From positions 1-64,000 of the forward strand of contig JACCLO010000009.1 of NCBI GenBank assembly GCA_029448655.1: a stretch of DNA of 64,000 nucleotides, written 5' to 3'. A program made the position numbers and the translations under genes. A model generated the notes under the pieces. The model made no database searches. It was not told where the DNA came from and worked only from the letters and a program-made list of their open reading frames with translations. This DNA is from Wolfiporia cocos (Eukaryota; Basidiomycota; Agaricomycetes; Polyporales; Phaeolaceae). Below are positions 43,871-56,088 of the stretch, one piece after another (the stretch's first letter is position 1; every line of letters begins with the position of its first letter).

Positions 43871-44320
43871 GTGGGCTTTACCACCTGCTCATCATGGTGG
43901 TCGCATTCGAAATGTGTTCCTGTCACGCCTTGCTACCACTGCAATGACCGTTTCGCTCGTGTATCATCTCAGGAACTGGTGAGTGGCAATACAGCGAATA
44001 TGGTCAACAGCTCGGTGCTAACATTTGATGCTTGTGCAAGCAGCCATGCCACGAGGCATTGCCATAACCCGCTCGATGCTCAACTGGCAGCGAAGGTGGC
44101 ACAGTGGCAGGAGGAGGACCGGTGCGAGTGGGAGGAGGAGGAGCGGAGACTGCATGGACGGAGATGGGATGAGGACTCGATGGACATTGATGATGATGAG
44201 AGCGCTGTTGCCGAGGACTTTACTGATGAGAGTGGGGACGTTGAGGGGGATTTGGACGAGGTGAAGGCATTGAAGGTATGTCTTGGATCTCAGATTGTGA
44301 TGGCATCTGGGCTAGCCTGA
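43871..44320 (+). pseudogene. Acidic-protein gene fragment, copy 2
   Basis: The frame contains AQWQEEDRCEWEEEERRLHG, RRWDEDSMDIDDDESAVAED and FTDESGDVEGDLDEVKALK, then GTATGT at about 44276, which would serve as an intron donor exactly where similarity to copy 1 (23738-23982) ends. The family is unknown. The following 44320-44660 has open frames but no motif. Confidence 0.5.
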
Positions 44321-44659
44321 CAGACTCTACAGGCACGGCGTCGTTATCTCCAGAGCCTCCTCCAGTCGATCGCACAAAGCGAGTTTTCATGCAGGCGGCA
44401 GCCTTGGGGTCCATCAGCGTACAAGCAATCAAGATCATGACCTGCCTCGTCATTGTCGATACGAACATTCTTCCATCATCTCTCTCTATGTTTGCAACAC
44501 TTATGTGGTGGGATTTACCTCACTTTGTGCGGTTTGGCGCTACGCCAGTCTTTCGCAGCATAATGGGTGGCCTAGCCCCCTCAATAACATCATGTATTTT
44601 CTGTGACAGTTTTGCATCCACGACAGATGGCGAAACACTGTTATGGTCTATGTGTGTGC

Positions 44660-45334
44660 TATAGATTTTTTCTGACGCCTCATTGTATAACGAGACTTAG
44701 CGTTCGACCGTCTCGCTGCGTGCTTTATTCCAGGGATTCCCATTCAACCGGAGACACTCGTTTCATGTCCAACACCCTATGCCCATATGCTCCAGTCGTG
44801 TCATGTTCTAGTCTGTATTCTGTGTCTAACTGCAGGGGTTGTCACATCTCAGCCTCTGTTGTGCTCAACCGCAACATTCCTATCTGTCGATGTAGTGTAC
44901 CAGCCATATGGACATGATAGTAGTGGTACCAAGGACACTGTGACCCCAGTCGATAAGTAGTGGGATATAATCCGAGGTATATACTGGCTGAGCTCCTCAG
45001 CTTGACCTTATAGAAATTACAAGGATCTTATACTTGTTACGGTTTTACCAGGTACACTCGAATATCCCAGTTGACGCCTCACTGCATATGAGAACTTAGC
45101 ATTCAACTGCTGCACTGTGCGCCTTATTTCTAGGGGTCTCCGCTCAACCGTAGGCCCTGTTTCATGTACAACAACTCTATGCCCACTCTTCATGTTCACA
45201 TCGTGTTCTAGCTGATATTCTGTGTCCAACCACAGCGGTCCCCTGTTTTACCTCTTGTTGCGTGCAACCGCAATGCTTCTCCTTTATTTACTTATACTGT
45301 TAGCATGATGGACCTAATAGTAGCAGTACCAATA
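44660..45334. repeat. Dispersed repeat R, copies 2 and 3 in tandem
   Basis: Two copies (44660-44960, 45040-45330) of the segment at 19480-19830. Copy 3 is broken at ACCAA by the start of element D's LTR (45335). Confidence 0.6.
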
Positions 45335-45689
45335 ACACAAGCACGATCTCAAGCAATGACTCAGGGGAACAGAACTTGCACAAAGGCATATTCCTGATCT
45401 GAGGCTACTCAAGGCTGACACAGACTTACCACCTGTCTGTGGGACCGGCCCCTAGCTGGGGAAACACCCTAAGGGTGACAAGCAACAGCTGCACTTGCTA
45501 GTGACACTCAATGGCAATGTGCCGAGCCATCGTCTACAAGCCATGTTGCACAAGTCACACCAGAGGGCTATAAGCCCAGGGCTAGCATGACATCGCCATA
45601 GAGATGAGTCGAGGTGGCACACTGCAGACAAGGTAGTGAGAAAGGGGCACTAGCCCAGATGTCAAGAATCCTAAAGATGAGATGTAAGA

Positions 45690-46621
45690 TATCACAAGAC
45701 GCGCAGCGGACCCAATGCAACGCGCTTATGAGTGGTGTTATAGACCACTCCCCCAAAAGGGCTACGATAACAGCTTGGCTGTTATCAAGGGTCCGGCTAT
45801 ATCTGCAGTTCAGATTCCCACGCTTAGCGTCTACGGGTAGCCTTGTTCAGGTTATACCCACGTATTCCCTCCGTATACCCTAGTTAATTACTCCGTAACG
45901 TCCAGATGCCTTTACAGGTATAATCTGTGACATTACCCCCACTTCAAGGATTAACCGTCTCTGGTTAAGGAGGTAACTAGGCTGCATCAAGCCGCCCCCG
46001 GTACTAAGTATCACTTCTACTATGCATGTGTCACGCGGTTATTTATATGTTACCCACCGGGTGACTAGTCCGGTGGTAGGGAGCCCGTCTCCCCCTTAGT
46101 TATTTTGTGACGTGTGTGCCAACCTCTTGAAGGCCCGACTTAATCCCTGGATTTTGGGAGCGGGTTAAGGCTATTTAATAGTAGTTTTTACCACGCAACT
46201 TTTGACCAATCTTATCCCCGACAAGCGGGGCCCCGTGATACATGGGGGTCACGTGGTGGGTACTTTTCCCTCAGCCGCCAGTGGTTCGGAAGCGCCCCAG
46301 GCATGTGACTTATTAACGCCCCCAATTAGCGTTTGCCACTGCCCAGGTTCAAACCGGCGACTGGGTAAGCTGTTATTATATCACAAGACGCGCAGCGGAC
46401 CCAATGCAACGCGCTTATGAGTGGTGTTATAGACCACTCCCCCAAAAGGGCTACGATAACAGCTTGGCTGTTATCAAGGGTCCGGCTATATCTGCAGTTC
46501 AGATTCCCACGCTTAGCGTCTACGGGTAGCCTTGTTCAGGTTATACCCACGTATTCCCTCCGTATACCCTAGTTAATTACTCCGTAACGTCCAGATGCCT
46601 TTACAGGTATAATCTGTGACA
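45690..46621 (-). mobile_element. TRIM: 932-bp non-autonomous LTR retrotransposon
   Basis: Two 243-bp LTRs (45690-45932 and 46379-46621), nearly identical, flank a 446-bp non-coding interior. The unit is bounded by TAAGA at 45685-45689 and 46622-46626. On the minus strand GAAGTGGGGGTAA lies directly before the 3' LTR, matching the polypurine tracts of elements 1 and 2 and fixing the orientation. No gag or pol. The interior near the 5' LTR has GGTTCAAACC on the plus strand, reminiscent of a tRNA T-arm, but no clear primer site. A full-size Ty3/gypsy of this TGTCAC group presumably mobilised it. Confidence 0.93.
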
Positions 46622-46740
46622 TAAGACCTCATCACAGCGTGCTTAAGTACATGTAGAGGAACATAAAGTATCTAGCCCTAAAGTAAACGTCTGTGCACAC
46701 TGCACCTGACTGTAACTATGAGTGACCATACAAGTGACAT

Positions 46741-47457
46741 TGACGCAGAAATACCTTCATTGCCCACAAGGCACTAACATGGCTTGAGGACCGTATAGAA
46801 GGGCGACGTAACGGCCATGAATGGCTGTCGCACAGACTAGCAGTCTAAGAGTGAAGCCAGAGGTTGCAGACAGAGACCTTGAAGGGGCCAACTAAGGCCA
46901 GAGGTCGGTGTCGAGGTGCACAAGCAGACGCAGATGGCATAACCGGGGGACTAAGCCCCAAAGTCGAGAATAATTGTTCTAAGGCTCTAAGGCCGAAGAA
47001 CGCAGCATATATGTACATGGACAGACCACTATCTAAGGTACTACCCTAAAGTAATGGTCTGTGCGCCTGTAAGGGCACACGTCACATGTATAGAGATAAA
47101 CATAAAGCCTGGACCCTAAAGGCCCAGGCTGGAGACCTAAAGCATCTAGGCTCATCACCATAGATACAAAGGTTAGTCATAATATGATGTCAGCTGTAAG
47201 GCTGACGCCGGTAGGACAGGCGCTAGGTTAGTGCCAACGCTAAGCTAACGCTAAGATAACGCTAGGCTAACGATAAGATAACGCTGTCTGGTGAAAGTGC
47301 TACTATCTAATCTATGAGTCACGTGACTACCTGGCTATGGTGAGCATATGACGAGGACAGTGGGAACTAAGGGACTTGGGTGCGAGGCGTACGCTAGAAG
47401 CCTAAGAGAAAGGCAAAAAGATAGGCGTACCCTTAGTCAACGGTGAAAACCGTGACA
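46741..47457 (-). repeat. Nested solo LTR (minus), 717 bp
   Basis: TGACGCAGAAATACCTTCAT to AACGGTGAAAACCGTGACA, with GACAT at 46736-46740 and 47458-47462. Sister of 27078-27791 in the opposite orientation. Confidence 0.93.
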
Positions 47458-47899
47458 GACATAACAATGTAACTAGCAAGGTGACCATCATGTGAGTAAT
47501 GAGACATGTGCCTACTCCATAGTGAGGCACTAACTACTGAGTCACATGCAAAATAGTGAACAAGAAATGAGGAACTACGTGAGGATGCCATGAGCATAGG
47601 CCACCACCCTACAATGCTCTGGGTGTTGGCATACCACAGCCCTAGAATAAAGCTGTGACAAAGGCATATAAGGCCAAGACAAGTCTGGGGTGCTACCCTG
47701 CTTGTTGGTCAGTATATATGCTACTCTGATGTTTGTACATGTTTGGCTACTGTACAGTATTATGTAAGCTGATAGTCCATGTATATCATAAGTAAACCCT
47801 GTCCTAGGTGTAGAGCCACAACAAGAGTGTCTGGGGTCTGGTTAGGCATGTGTGGGGTGTTCGGAGTCCTTGCACATGATGCCAGCCGGTGCTTAGATA

Positions 47900-49189
47900 T
47901 GTCACAGATTCTCTAGGTACCCCCCCCTGTCTCGAACACAGGGCCTTAGGTGTACGTATCATCACGTGACTTGTATGGACAGGGGCTCGCGTAGCGTAGT
48001 GGTATAGGTAGCCCATCTCGCTCGGTCACCTGGTCAGTAGCTGAGTCATAGGTACACATGACTGGTAGTGCCTAGCAACACACACAGACCTCGCCTGTAG
48101 GGCAGGTCTTCTAGTAGCTAGATAGCGGGCCTACATGTATATAAGCTACGATGCTCTGAGGCTTACACCTCAGAGTTGTTATTCTCAACGATGGGGCCAG
48201 TCCCCTCTTTACTCCAATCTCAAGCATGCTAGTCTGTGACTCGATGTCTCCCCTCACCACCTCTACTAGGCGTTGTATCCCTGGCTATGGGAGTGCAGGC
48301 GGTTAGGTCTATGATGGTACGCTGTCCGACAAATAAATCGTTTCGCTTGAGGATAGCATCAGAATAAAATACTACAATACTAGGGAAATCCATACGTACC
48401 CCAATCATCAAAATCCACCAAGCGGATCTCCCGGGATAGCCTCTGGAAGTTTGGAGTACCTATCTGGGAAGCTCAGCCACAGCGCCAATCAAGTCACGTG
48501 ACAGCGCTAATCCTTGTCCCCTCCCCATTCCGCGACCTCTCTAACCCCCAAACACAGGCAGCGCTCCCCCCCAAAATCATATTGGATCCGAGATACTTCA
48601 ATGTATATCCACAAATTTATTCAAGATCCGGTGCAACCCCGGTCTCTCTCTAAAAATGTTTTACGGTATTTTTATGCCCTGTTTCATCTCTTATACTTTC
48701 TCCCACTATGATCGTGTTTCAGAAAATTGCCTATCCACTCTGGATAAACCATACAATAATGTTTCATCGCTCTACCTGACTCAAAACCCTTTGCTCAGGA
48801 ATAATACTAGGGTACCTATCCATAAGTACTGTAGTCCCCCATTTTTCCTGTATATATACCGGCCCCAGTGGTCTCAGAAAAGGGAATCAGAGAGAACGAA
48901 GTTACCCAGCTGAAGTTCAGACGACTAAAGTGTCTCCCTGGAATGCCTACTGGACAGGCAGTGCATGAGGCACAAGTTCTACAAGACTAAAGTCAACTTT
49001 CTCCTGAAGTAATCTGGCCACTCCTTCCAAATATTCTGCTGCACTCTACAGTCATCCTCCTTGTCTCCCCACTTGTGGAACTACCCAAATCGACCCCACG
49101 AACAACTCGAATAGCCCGGTGCAATTTTAACACCCGGTGAAACCGAGCAATTTTATTTTAACCGACAACGCCCTTGGCATTTTGTGTCA
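47900..49189 (+). repeat. LTR (plus) with an internal unrelated repeat
   Basis: TGTCACAGATTCTCTAGGTA to GGCATTTTGTGTCA, with AGATA at 47895-47899 and 49190-49194. The first 420 bases look like a normal LTR (ACACACAGACCTCGCCTGTA, CATGTATATAAGC, TATTCTCAACGATGG). From about 48320 a segment matching 17572-17622 and 20740-20950 takes over, so a second, unclassified repeat is nested or captured. Confidence 0.75.
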
Positions 49190-49549
49190 AGATAAGATAA
49201 GGGCTGTTCCTAGTTGCAAGCTAGTTGGAGAAAATCGGCTTGTGACAGTACCCCCTCTTCTAGCTGCATGTCCCCATGCCCAGCAATCACTTTGTATCGT
49301 CCTTGGTCAACATGACATGTCGGTATGTTTGGTGCAGAGGTGTGATGTGTCCATCTGCAGCATGTATTGCACTGGATAGATCCAACCCAAGGTTCCGGGG
49401 ATTGTGGATTCTATGCATTGTCTGGTGTGAATACCATAATGTATTTCCCTAGTACGGGGGTTGCAGAACCAGAAGTTCTTGGCAATGAGCTGCTTTGGGT
49501 ATATGTAGAAGGGTATTTTTTCTTGTACGAGCAGCGTGAGGTCTATGTC

Positions 49550-50437
49550 GTTGTGAACTATAAATTCATCTGGGTTCTGGTTGAGCTTCATGGCTAGGCT
49601 TTTTCTTTCGAGGTCCTCTCATTCAGGGTCCTATTCAGTGGTTCTGTTTTTCCACTGATGGCCCGGGGCAGATGGTCTTTCCTCGAAATACTTGGTAGCT
49701 AGTTCTTGCCATGGAGTTAATCCTCTTTTTCGTTTCCATGTTGTACTCCCATCAGACCACTCGACTTCTAGTTCGACTCACCCTCAGTCTTTCCTGGATG
49801 CGAGGATCCTGAGAGGCCTGCAAGCGTCATTGCTTTCTGTCCATTCATTAAGGTTCTGATTGGGGAAGGCTGGTGGATGGTATGGGAGCAATAAGACTTC
49901 GTTAAATACTGGGTATATCCCTCACATGTCCATGGGTAAGTCTAGTTTGTATGCTCTGTGCCTGACCTTCTTGTTGACTTTGTACGGTCCATACCGCTTC
50001 GAGTCCAGCTTCTTAGTTGGGTTGCCCATGTGTATGTTTTGGCCATCTACCCGGACCAAGTTGCCTTCTTCGTATGACTTGGGGTCAGTTCTTTTCCTGT
50101 CATAGTATTCTTTCATCTGGAGTTTGGCTTTTTCCAGATTACTTGAGATGGTTTTGGATATTTTGTGCATGTGTTCGACCCAGTCCCATGCTACCCCCTC
50201 TTCTTGTTCTGGTGCTTCTATGCCTGTGAAGGGGTGGTATCCATGCGTAAGGTGAAAGGGGCTGTATCCTGTGCTACTGTGTACATGTGTCTTGTACGCG
50301 AAGCTTGCTAGTGGGAGTAAGTCCGGCCAGTTTGTATGTGTATTGTTTATGAATAATCGTAGGTATACCTCGAGCTCCTGGTTCACTCATTCTGTCTGCC
50401 CATCTGTCTATGGGTGGAATGCGGTGCTTGGGTTTTC
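49550..50437 (-). pseudogene. Element D integrase C-terminal part
   Basis: The minus frame starts just after HP, stop, TDGQTE, stop (the integrase Glu region) with VNQELEVYLRLFINNTHTNW and TGYSPFHLTHGYHPF. It then gives KKLDSKRYGPYKVNKKVRHR, which is the post-catalytic domain. It continues weakly to 49550. The two stops correspond to Gln and Arg codons in relatives. The other half of the integrase core is at 52422-52900, beyond a nested LTR cluster. Confidence 0.8.
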
Positions 50438-51004
50438 TGACACAGATCTAACTGTGGGACTCACCACCTAATCCACAAGGTGAGGGAATAAACAGGCAAG
50501 CAGTCAGAAGGCACGCAGAAGAGAGGTGAGGTTCTTCTAGGGCGCGCAGCGCCTAGAAGAATAGAACTAACGTTAAAGGCGTCAGCCCTATGCTTATATA
50601 CATGCTTATATTGATTACATAAGTAAGGAGGTAGACCTACCTTAAACAGAGGAGGTCTGTGCGTCATGGTGCGATGGTGCCAGTATGGTGCCATCCGCTA
50701 GTCATAATGATGCGATAAGGCATCATGGCATACTTGTCTACTGTGACCGTGCTAGCCAGTAATGGCTGAGCCAGTAACAGACGAGGGTTGGATCAGAAGA
50801 TCCACATACATAGTTACCGGGCCGGAGGCCTGGGTCATAATGACGTCATTATTGGAAATGATGATGTCATGGAACATGCTAGATCATGGGTCTAGAATAG
50901 CGATGCCACTATTTGTAATGATGGTGTGCTATGGATTTGGACTGGGCTTAGGGGCCTGGACCAGTGGTGTCATTATTGGTAATGATGACAGGGGTATTAC
51001 ATCA

Positions 51005-52092
51005 TGACACAGAAACTCACTGGTCTGTGACTACCCGCAAAGCGGGGAAACCCCCCTCCTATCCTCTAACCCTATCCTCCAAGGAGAACAGGACGTCTCT
51101 TGTGGACGAACTGCCGTAGTCCTTCCCTAGTCTTCAGGGGCTGGTCGGGACGCACCGAACCGCTGGCGAGTAGGGGGACAACACCCCTTAGGCACCCAGA
51201 CTAGCAGTCAAAGAGAGAGAAGAGATGGGTGCCGACGCTGAGCAGGCGCACACCAGAGTGGAAGTGGTTTCCAAGGGACTTGCCCCACGGACAAGAAGAA
51301 TAGTTCTGAGGTGTAAGCCTCAGAACGTCGTAGTATATATACATGAGGAACAGTAACTACCGCCGCACAAGACCTGCCCTAATGGCGTGGTCTGTGCGCG
51401 CGCTGTGACCGTAACCCATAACTACGTTACGTTGTGACTACTCCCAACGTCACGTGACCTGTAGAGATAAGATAGTGAAGTACTTATCTACCTATGCACG
51501 TGCGGTCCCACTGAGCGGCTAATGTGATCTAATCTAGCGAATATCTTGACACAGACTCACTCTGGGTCTACGGCCTATTGAGGCGTACCAGCACCGTTGG
51601 CTAACACGGGGTATGGTCCTGCTGACGTCGCGTACGATACTGCCAGAGGGGAACCACAGGCTAGCGCGAGGATATAGGGCAGAGGCCAGCGAAGGTATCG
51701 GTCGCTACGCTGAGGCACGCAGAGGAGAGGTGTTGTAAGAGGGACACGCCCCAATGCTACAATAACTGTTCTGAGGCTAATCCTCAGAACGCAACAGACT
51801 ATATACATGTGTGACAACACTGCTGCTAAGGCCACCCTAAAGGTGGCCCCTACGCTACGCGCCAATCACCAAAACGCTGGTAGATAAGATAGAGGCTGTG
51901 TACATGTACTAATCTATAAGTCAGGTGACCATAGGGGAGATCATGTGATAGGGGAACGTAGATACGTGAGTTCGACCCCGGCGTATGGCAATAATAGGGT
52001 CACGCGATTTAACCGTGACATATCTGCGGATAAGCGTGAGCCAAGGGTGAGCAAAGTAAGATAATCCCCTAGAACCGGGATTTCTTGTGACA
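51005..52092 (-). repeat. Second-level nested LTR
   Basis: TGACACAGAAACTCACTGGT to GGGATTTCTTGTGACA, with CATCA at 51000-51004 and 52093-52097. Without the innermost LTR it is about 609 bp. Same subfamily as 56908-57519 (both have GCCCTAATGGC.TGGTCTGTG and end CGGGATTTCTTGTGACA). Confidence 0.93.
51547..52020 (-). repeat. Third-level nested LTR, 474 bp
   Basis: TGACACAGACTCACTCTGGG to GATTTAACCGTGACA, with TATCT at 51542-51546 and 52021-52025. It has CTATATACATGTG but only a weak version of the shared box. Confidence 0.93.
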
Positions 52093-52421
52093 CATCATAG
52101 TGATGTCATAGCTTAGGGGCTAGACCATATGATGTCATGATGATATCAGGATGATATCATGGGCTTAGAATAGACCATGGGTCTAGTCTTATGACAGAGG
52201 TTGTATGTGTCATGTAACATGTCATGCTTGATGACTAGCGTGTAAGCGCCGTGTCATAGATGCTTAGTAGCGTGTAAGCGCCCTTGGCTTAGGTAGTAAC
52301 CGTTAGGTTATACCGGCATGTCGGCTTGTACTGTTAAGTACGGGATAACTCGTAGGTATGCGTAATAATACTGGATAAATGGCTAAAAATAGCGGAAAAA
52401 TGTCAAATCTGTGACATTTTC

Positions 52422-54195
52422 TTCGGTGCCTAATCTATGGTATACGTTCTTTATGAATTCCGCTACAAACTGAGGTCCTCTGTCACTAAATACTTTCTTT
52501 GGTAGTCTGTGTTGTGTATATACTTTGTCTATGAATATGTTGGCCTATCCTTCGGCCGATAGTCTAGTTGTTGTTGGTACAGCTATGTAGTCTTTTGACT
52601 TCATGTCTACTACTACAATGATGGCATCGTGACCCTTGGAAGCAGGGAGTCCCATGATCATGTCTATGGAAATGTTCTCCCAGTTGTGTGTCGGTGTAGG
52701 GTTCAGGTTGAGTGGAGCTGCGCATTTGGATTGATCCAGTTTCACTCGTTGGCACTTAATACAGGCTTTGACGTACTGGCGGATGTCGGTGCACATCTTT
52801 GGCCACCAGTATGATCAGTGAATAGCTGTGTACGTGTTTTCTGTGCTGGAATGTCCTGCTGAAACTGTGTCGTGGAACGAAGAAATGATTTTTCCAATTA
52901 ATTCTTTGTCTCAGGGAATGATCATCCTCCCCCTCCTATATTGCAGACCATCCTCAGTTGTATCCCTTGCTTCTACTCCTTTTATAAAGTGGCTTCCACC
53001 TTGACCCTCTCTTTCACTTCCTTGTGGGTGATCCCGTGAGTGAGTGTGTAAAAAGAGGATTGTAGCCTTTCTGTGCTATCTTCTACAAAAAGGTATGGCT
53101 TCAGGATGACTTGTCTCTCAAGGTGATCCTTGTTATTTCCATGATCACTTCTTTGGAAGAGCCCATCTGCCCTTCCATTGGTTTTGCCAGGGATGTGCAC
53201 GAGTTGTAGATCATACTCGGCTAGTTCTGTCATCCATCAGGCTTGTCACGAATTAATTTTCTGTGGGGTTTTAAAATACTCTAGGTTCTTATGGTCCATC
53301 AACACTTCTACAGGATGTCTTGCACCCATTAAAAAATGTCTCCATTCGTCTAGGGCATGCATTATGGCCAGTAATTCGTGATCATAGATCTCATAGTTTC
53401 TTTCTGCCAGTAACATTGTCTTACTTTGGTAGGCGATGGGTTTCCAGATGCTGTCCTGCTTCTGCATGAGGCAGGCTCCAGTTGCAAAGTCCGATGAATC
53501 TGCCTCGATACGGAAAGGGTCGTCATTGTTTGGTATCCCTAACACGGGTGCTTCGATAAATATCTTTTTTTAACTTATCGAAACACTCTTGTTCCGCCGT
53601 ACCCCACTGCCATTCCATGTCTTTGGTCAGGTTAATCAGTGGGTGTGCTACTGTGGAGAACCTCGGTATAAATCTCCAGTAGAAGTTTGTGAATCCGATG
53701 AAGGATTGCACTTCTTTCTTGTTCTGGGGGGCAGGCCATTTGGCTACTGCTGTCACCTTTGCGGGGTCCATTCAGATCTGCCTGTGAGAGATTTATATGT
53801 CTGAGGTATTCTACTTTTGACTTCTCGAATTCACACTTTTCTGGTTTACAGGTCAACTTATTTTGACAGAGACCCAAAAGAACCTTGCGCAGAATCTCTC
53901 TATGTTCTTTCTGGCTTTCCATGAAAATAAGTATGTTGTCTAGGTATACTATGACCTTCCCTGTTAGGATTAGGTCTCTAAATATGTCGTTCATCAAAGT
54001 CTGGAATGTGCCGGGTGCATTTCACATCTCAAAGAACATCACTAATGGCTCATAGAGCCCTCTATAAGTGATGAAGGCGGCTTTTTCCTCACCGCCTTCT
54101 TTGATTCTGATGTTCATGTATCCCCAATGAATGTCCAATTTAGAGAAGTACTTAGCTCATTTCAACTTGTTGAGCAGCGCTGTGATGAGCAGGAG
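52422..54195 (-). pseudogene. Element D RT (3' part), RNase H and integrase (5' part)
   Basis: From high to low coordinates: [31 protein letters not shown] (the YLDD motif with the last Asp changed to Asn), RNase H (EADSSDFATGACLMQKQD, NYEIYDHELLAIMHALDEWR), LVHIPGKTNGRADGL, the integrase finger (IKCQRVK), IDMIMGLPASKGHDAIIVVV, and SDRGPQFVAEFIKN up to the LTR at 52417. Several in-frame stops and shifts. Confidence 0.85.
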
Positions 54196-54696
54196 TGACC
54201 CAAAACTCTGAGGGTCATCCCCTAATGCTCTGCCCTAAACGCCCACTGTTACCCCTCAACGTCTAAGTCCCTATGTCCCTCCAATAGGTCTTCGCTAGAC
54301 TAGAGGAGGCTCCGAAGGTAGAGGCTAGTAGTCGAGGTCACAGATGAGTGGTCTTAAGTAGCGCAGCAGAGGATGGAGTTAAGTGCCCTAAGGCATGATC
54401 GAGTATGATGAGTCTGAGGAGTAAGCCTCAGACTCGCCAGGTTATATACATGATAGTAGCACTCTGATACTAAGTAAGTACCCTTGCTCTAAAGTGATGT
54501 GGCCTGTGCGCACGCGCCTATGTAATATGTTCTAGAAGGCTTATGTAAACTACCATGTGATGTGTTGGCTAGCCGCACGCTAACTAGGAGGGCGATACAC
54601 GCCTGTAATGACACGCATGTGATGATGTAACTGGAGGCCGTGAGTTCGACTCCCAGTAATGGATGTAGTGAGGCGTCACTAGGAAAGATTGTGACA
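54196..54696 (-). repeat. Nested LTR in element D's RT, 501 bp
   Basis: TGACCCAAAACTCTGAGGGT to GGAAAGATTGTGACA. Flanks AGGAG (54191-54195) and GGGAG (54697-54701) differ by one base. Removing it rejoins the pol frame (KKNKYLL with LITALLNKLK). It has TTATATACATGA and GGCCTGTGCGCAC. Confidence 0.88.
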
Positions 54697-54701
54697 GGGA
54701 G

Positions 54702-55530
54702 CAGGTACTTGTTCTTCTTGGTCATCTGGTTCAGCTTTTGATAGTCTTGTATGGGTCTCAGTTTCCCATCCTTCTTTTTTATGAAGAAGAATGGTGCCCC
54801 CCATGGAGACTTTGATGGTCTAATTCATCTCGTTCGTAACTGCTCTTCGAGGAAGTCGTCCAGCACTTCCTGCTCACAGGGGGAGAGGGCATAGATCTTG
54901 CCAGCATAGGGTTCTGAGTTCGGTAGGAGTTCGATGGTGTGATCCCACAGTTGCCGCTCCAGGAGGTTGTCGAATTCCTTTTCCTCAAACACGTCTTTGA
55001 ATTCGTGTAAGTACTCAGGAATGACCTCCTCAAAGGCCTTGGCTTTCATTGTCTTGCTAGCCATGATTGCTATTTCTGTAGCTTTCATGGCATGGACTCG
55101 TTTGGCGATGTCCGCTCTACATTCTGTTTCTAATCCATGTGTCAGCAAAGATATAATAGATATGGTCACTGTCCTTGATCTGTTCATGTCCGTAGTTGCA
55201 GGTGAAGGTGATTCAGTGTTTCTTCCAGTTGATGGTTGGGTTGTGGTCTTCCAACCAATTGAAGCTGAGGAATATGTCAGCGGAACTCAGTTCCATGATG
55301 TGGAACTTGCATGTTTCCAGATGCGTGTTGATCTGCATCTGGAGCTTGATGTAGTGCGTCATCTTGCCCATAGCATTGGTACTCCCATCAGCACTGTACA
55401 GCTTGATGGGTTGATCAAGAGGGATCTGCTCGAATTTGTGTTTCTCTACGTAGGCCTGACTGATTACCGACCCTGTTGAGCCGGAATGTATCAGGGCTTT
55501 TGTAAAGAGGCTTCATCCATCTGGGTGGTG
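54702..55530 (-). pseudogene. Element D protease and RT (5' part)
   Basis: Protease-like block ALIHSGSTGSVISQAYVEKH, where relatives have ALIDSGATGSVIS, so the catalytic Asp is replaced by His; then SADIFLSFNWLEDHNP. The following EEVIPEYLHEFKDVFEEKEF, LLERQLWDHTIELLP and ALSPCEQEVLDDFLEEQLRT form the connection into the RT. Confidence 0.8.
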
Positions 55531-55589
55531 GAGGGTGATCGGTACTTCGATCTGCCATCCCCATTTCCCCATCTGGATTACTACCACGT

Positions 55590-56070
55590 TTCCTCTGAGT
55601 TTCTCACCAGTTGAGCCAAACCCTTGTGTTCTGTGTCTGGTTTCCCGTATGGACTTGACGATCTTTGTATTGGGTGTCATGTTGCATTCGAGTATGAACT
55701 GGGCGATTCTGTCCCCATACTCGACCTGATAATCTGTTCCAGTCTGATTATTCAGTATGACTTTTAGTCGGCCGGTGTAGTCTTCATCTCCTACACCGCC
55801 TTCCACGTTGACTCACTTCAGGGCGAGTCCTGATCGTGGTGCAATACATCCATATACACCGGGTGGCATTCAAATCATTATGCCTGTATCCACGGTGATA
55901 CGCTTCCTGTTAGGAACTAAGACCTCCTCTGCTGAGTATAGGTCATATCTGGTGGCACCTTCACTTTTTCGTTCTGGTGGTATTGCCCACAGGTGGTCTA
56001 TGTATATGTCGAGTGTTGCAGCCTTCTTCTTGGCCCGTCGATGTTGTACTTTCTTTTTTAGCTTTTTCTT
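55590..56070 (-). pseudogene. Element D dUTPase domain, upstream of protease
   Basis: The minus strand gives ATRYDLYSAEEVLVPNRKRI (motif 1), then after a TGA MPPGVYGCIAPRSGLALK (motif 2), then after a second TGA EGGVGDEDYTGRLKV (motif 3), YGDRIAQFILE (motif 4) and TQGFGSTGEK (motif 5). All five dUTPase motifs are present in order. Both stops are TGA where Arg is plausible. The domain lies between the gag remnant and the protease, unlike elements 1-3, where it follows the integrase. Confidence 0.88.
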
Positions 56071-56088
56071 AGTGGCATCTGATGTGTC

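Larger units (their letters stand above)
45416..47660 (-). repeat. Solo LTR inserted in element D's LTR, itself carrying two insertions
   Basis: TGACACAGACTTACCACCTG to AATAAAGCTGTGACA, with AAGGC at 45411-45415 and 47661-47665. After removing the TRIM (45690-46626) and the LTR (46741-47462) it is about 586 bp. Same subfamily as 18600-19175. Confidence 0.9.
50438..52416 (-). repeat. LTR splitting element D's integrase, carrying two further nested LTRs
   Basis: TGACACAGATCTAACTGTGG to TGTCAAATCTGTGACA, with TTTTC at 50433-50437 and 52417-52421. Without the inner insertions it is about 886 bp. It contains TTATATACATGC and GGTCTGTGCGTC (reverse of the shared box). Confidence 0.92.

Noticed and set aside
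46319..46378. tRNA gene suggested by GGTTCAAACC (B-box-like)
   Set aside because: I could not build acceptor, D and anticodon stems around it. It lies in the TRIM interior beside the 5' LTR.
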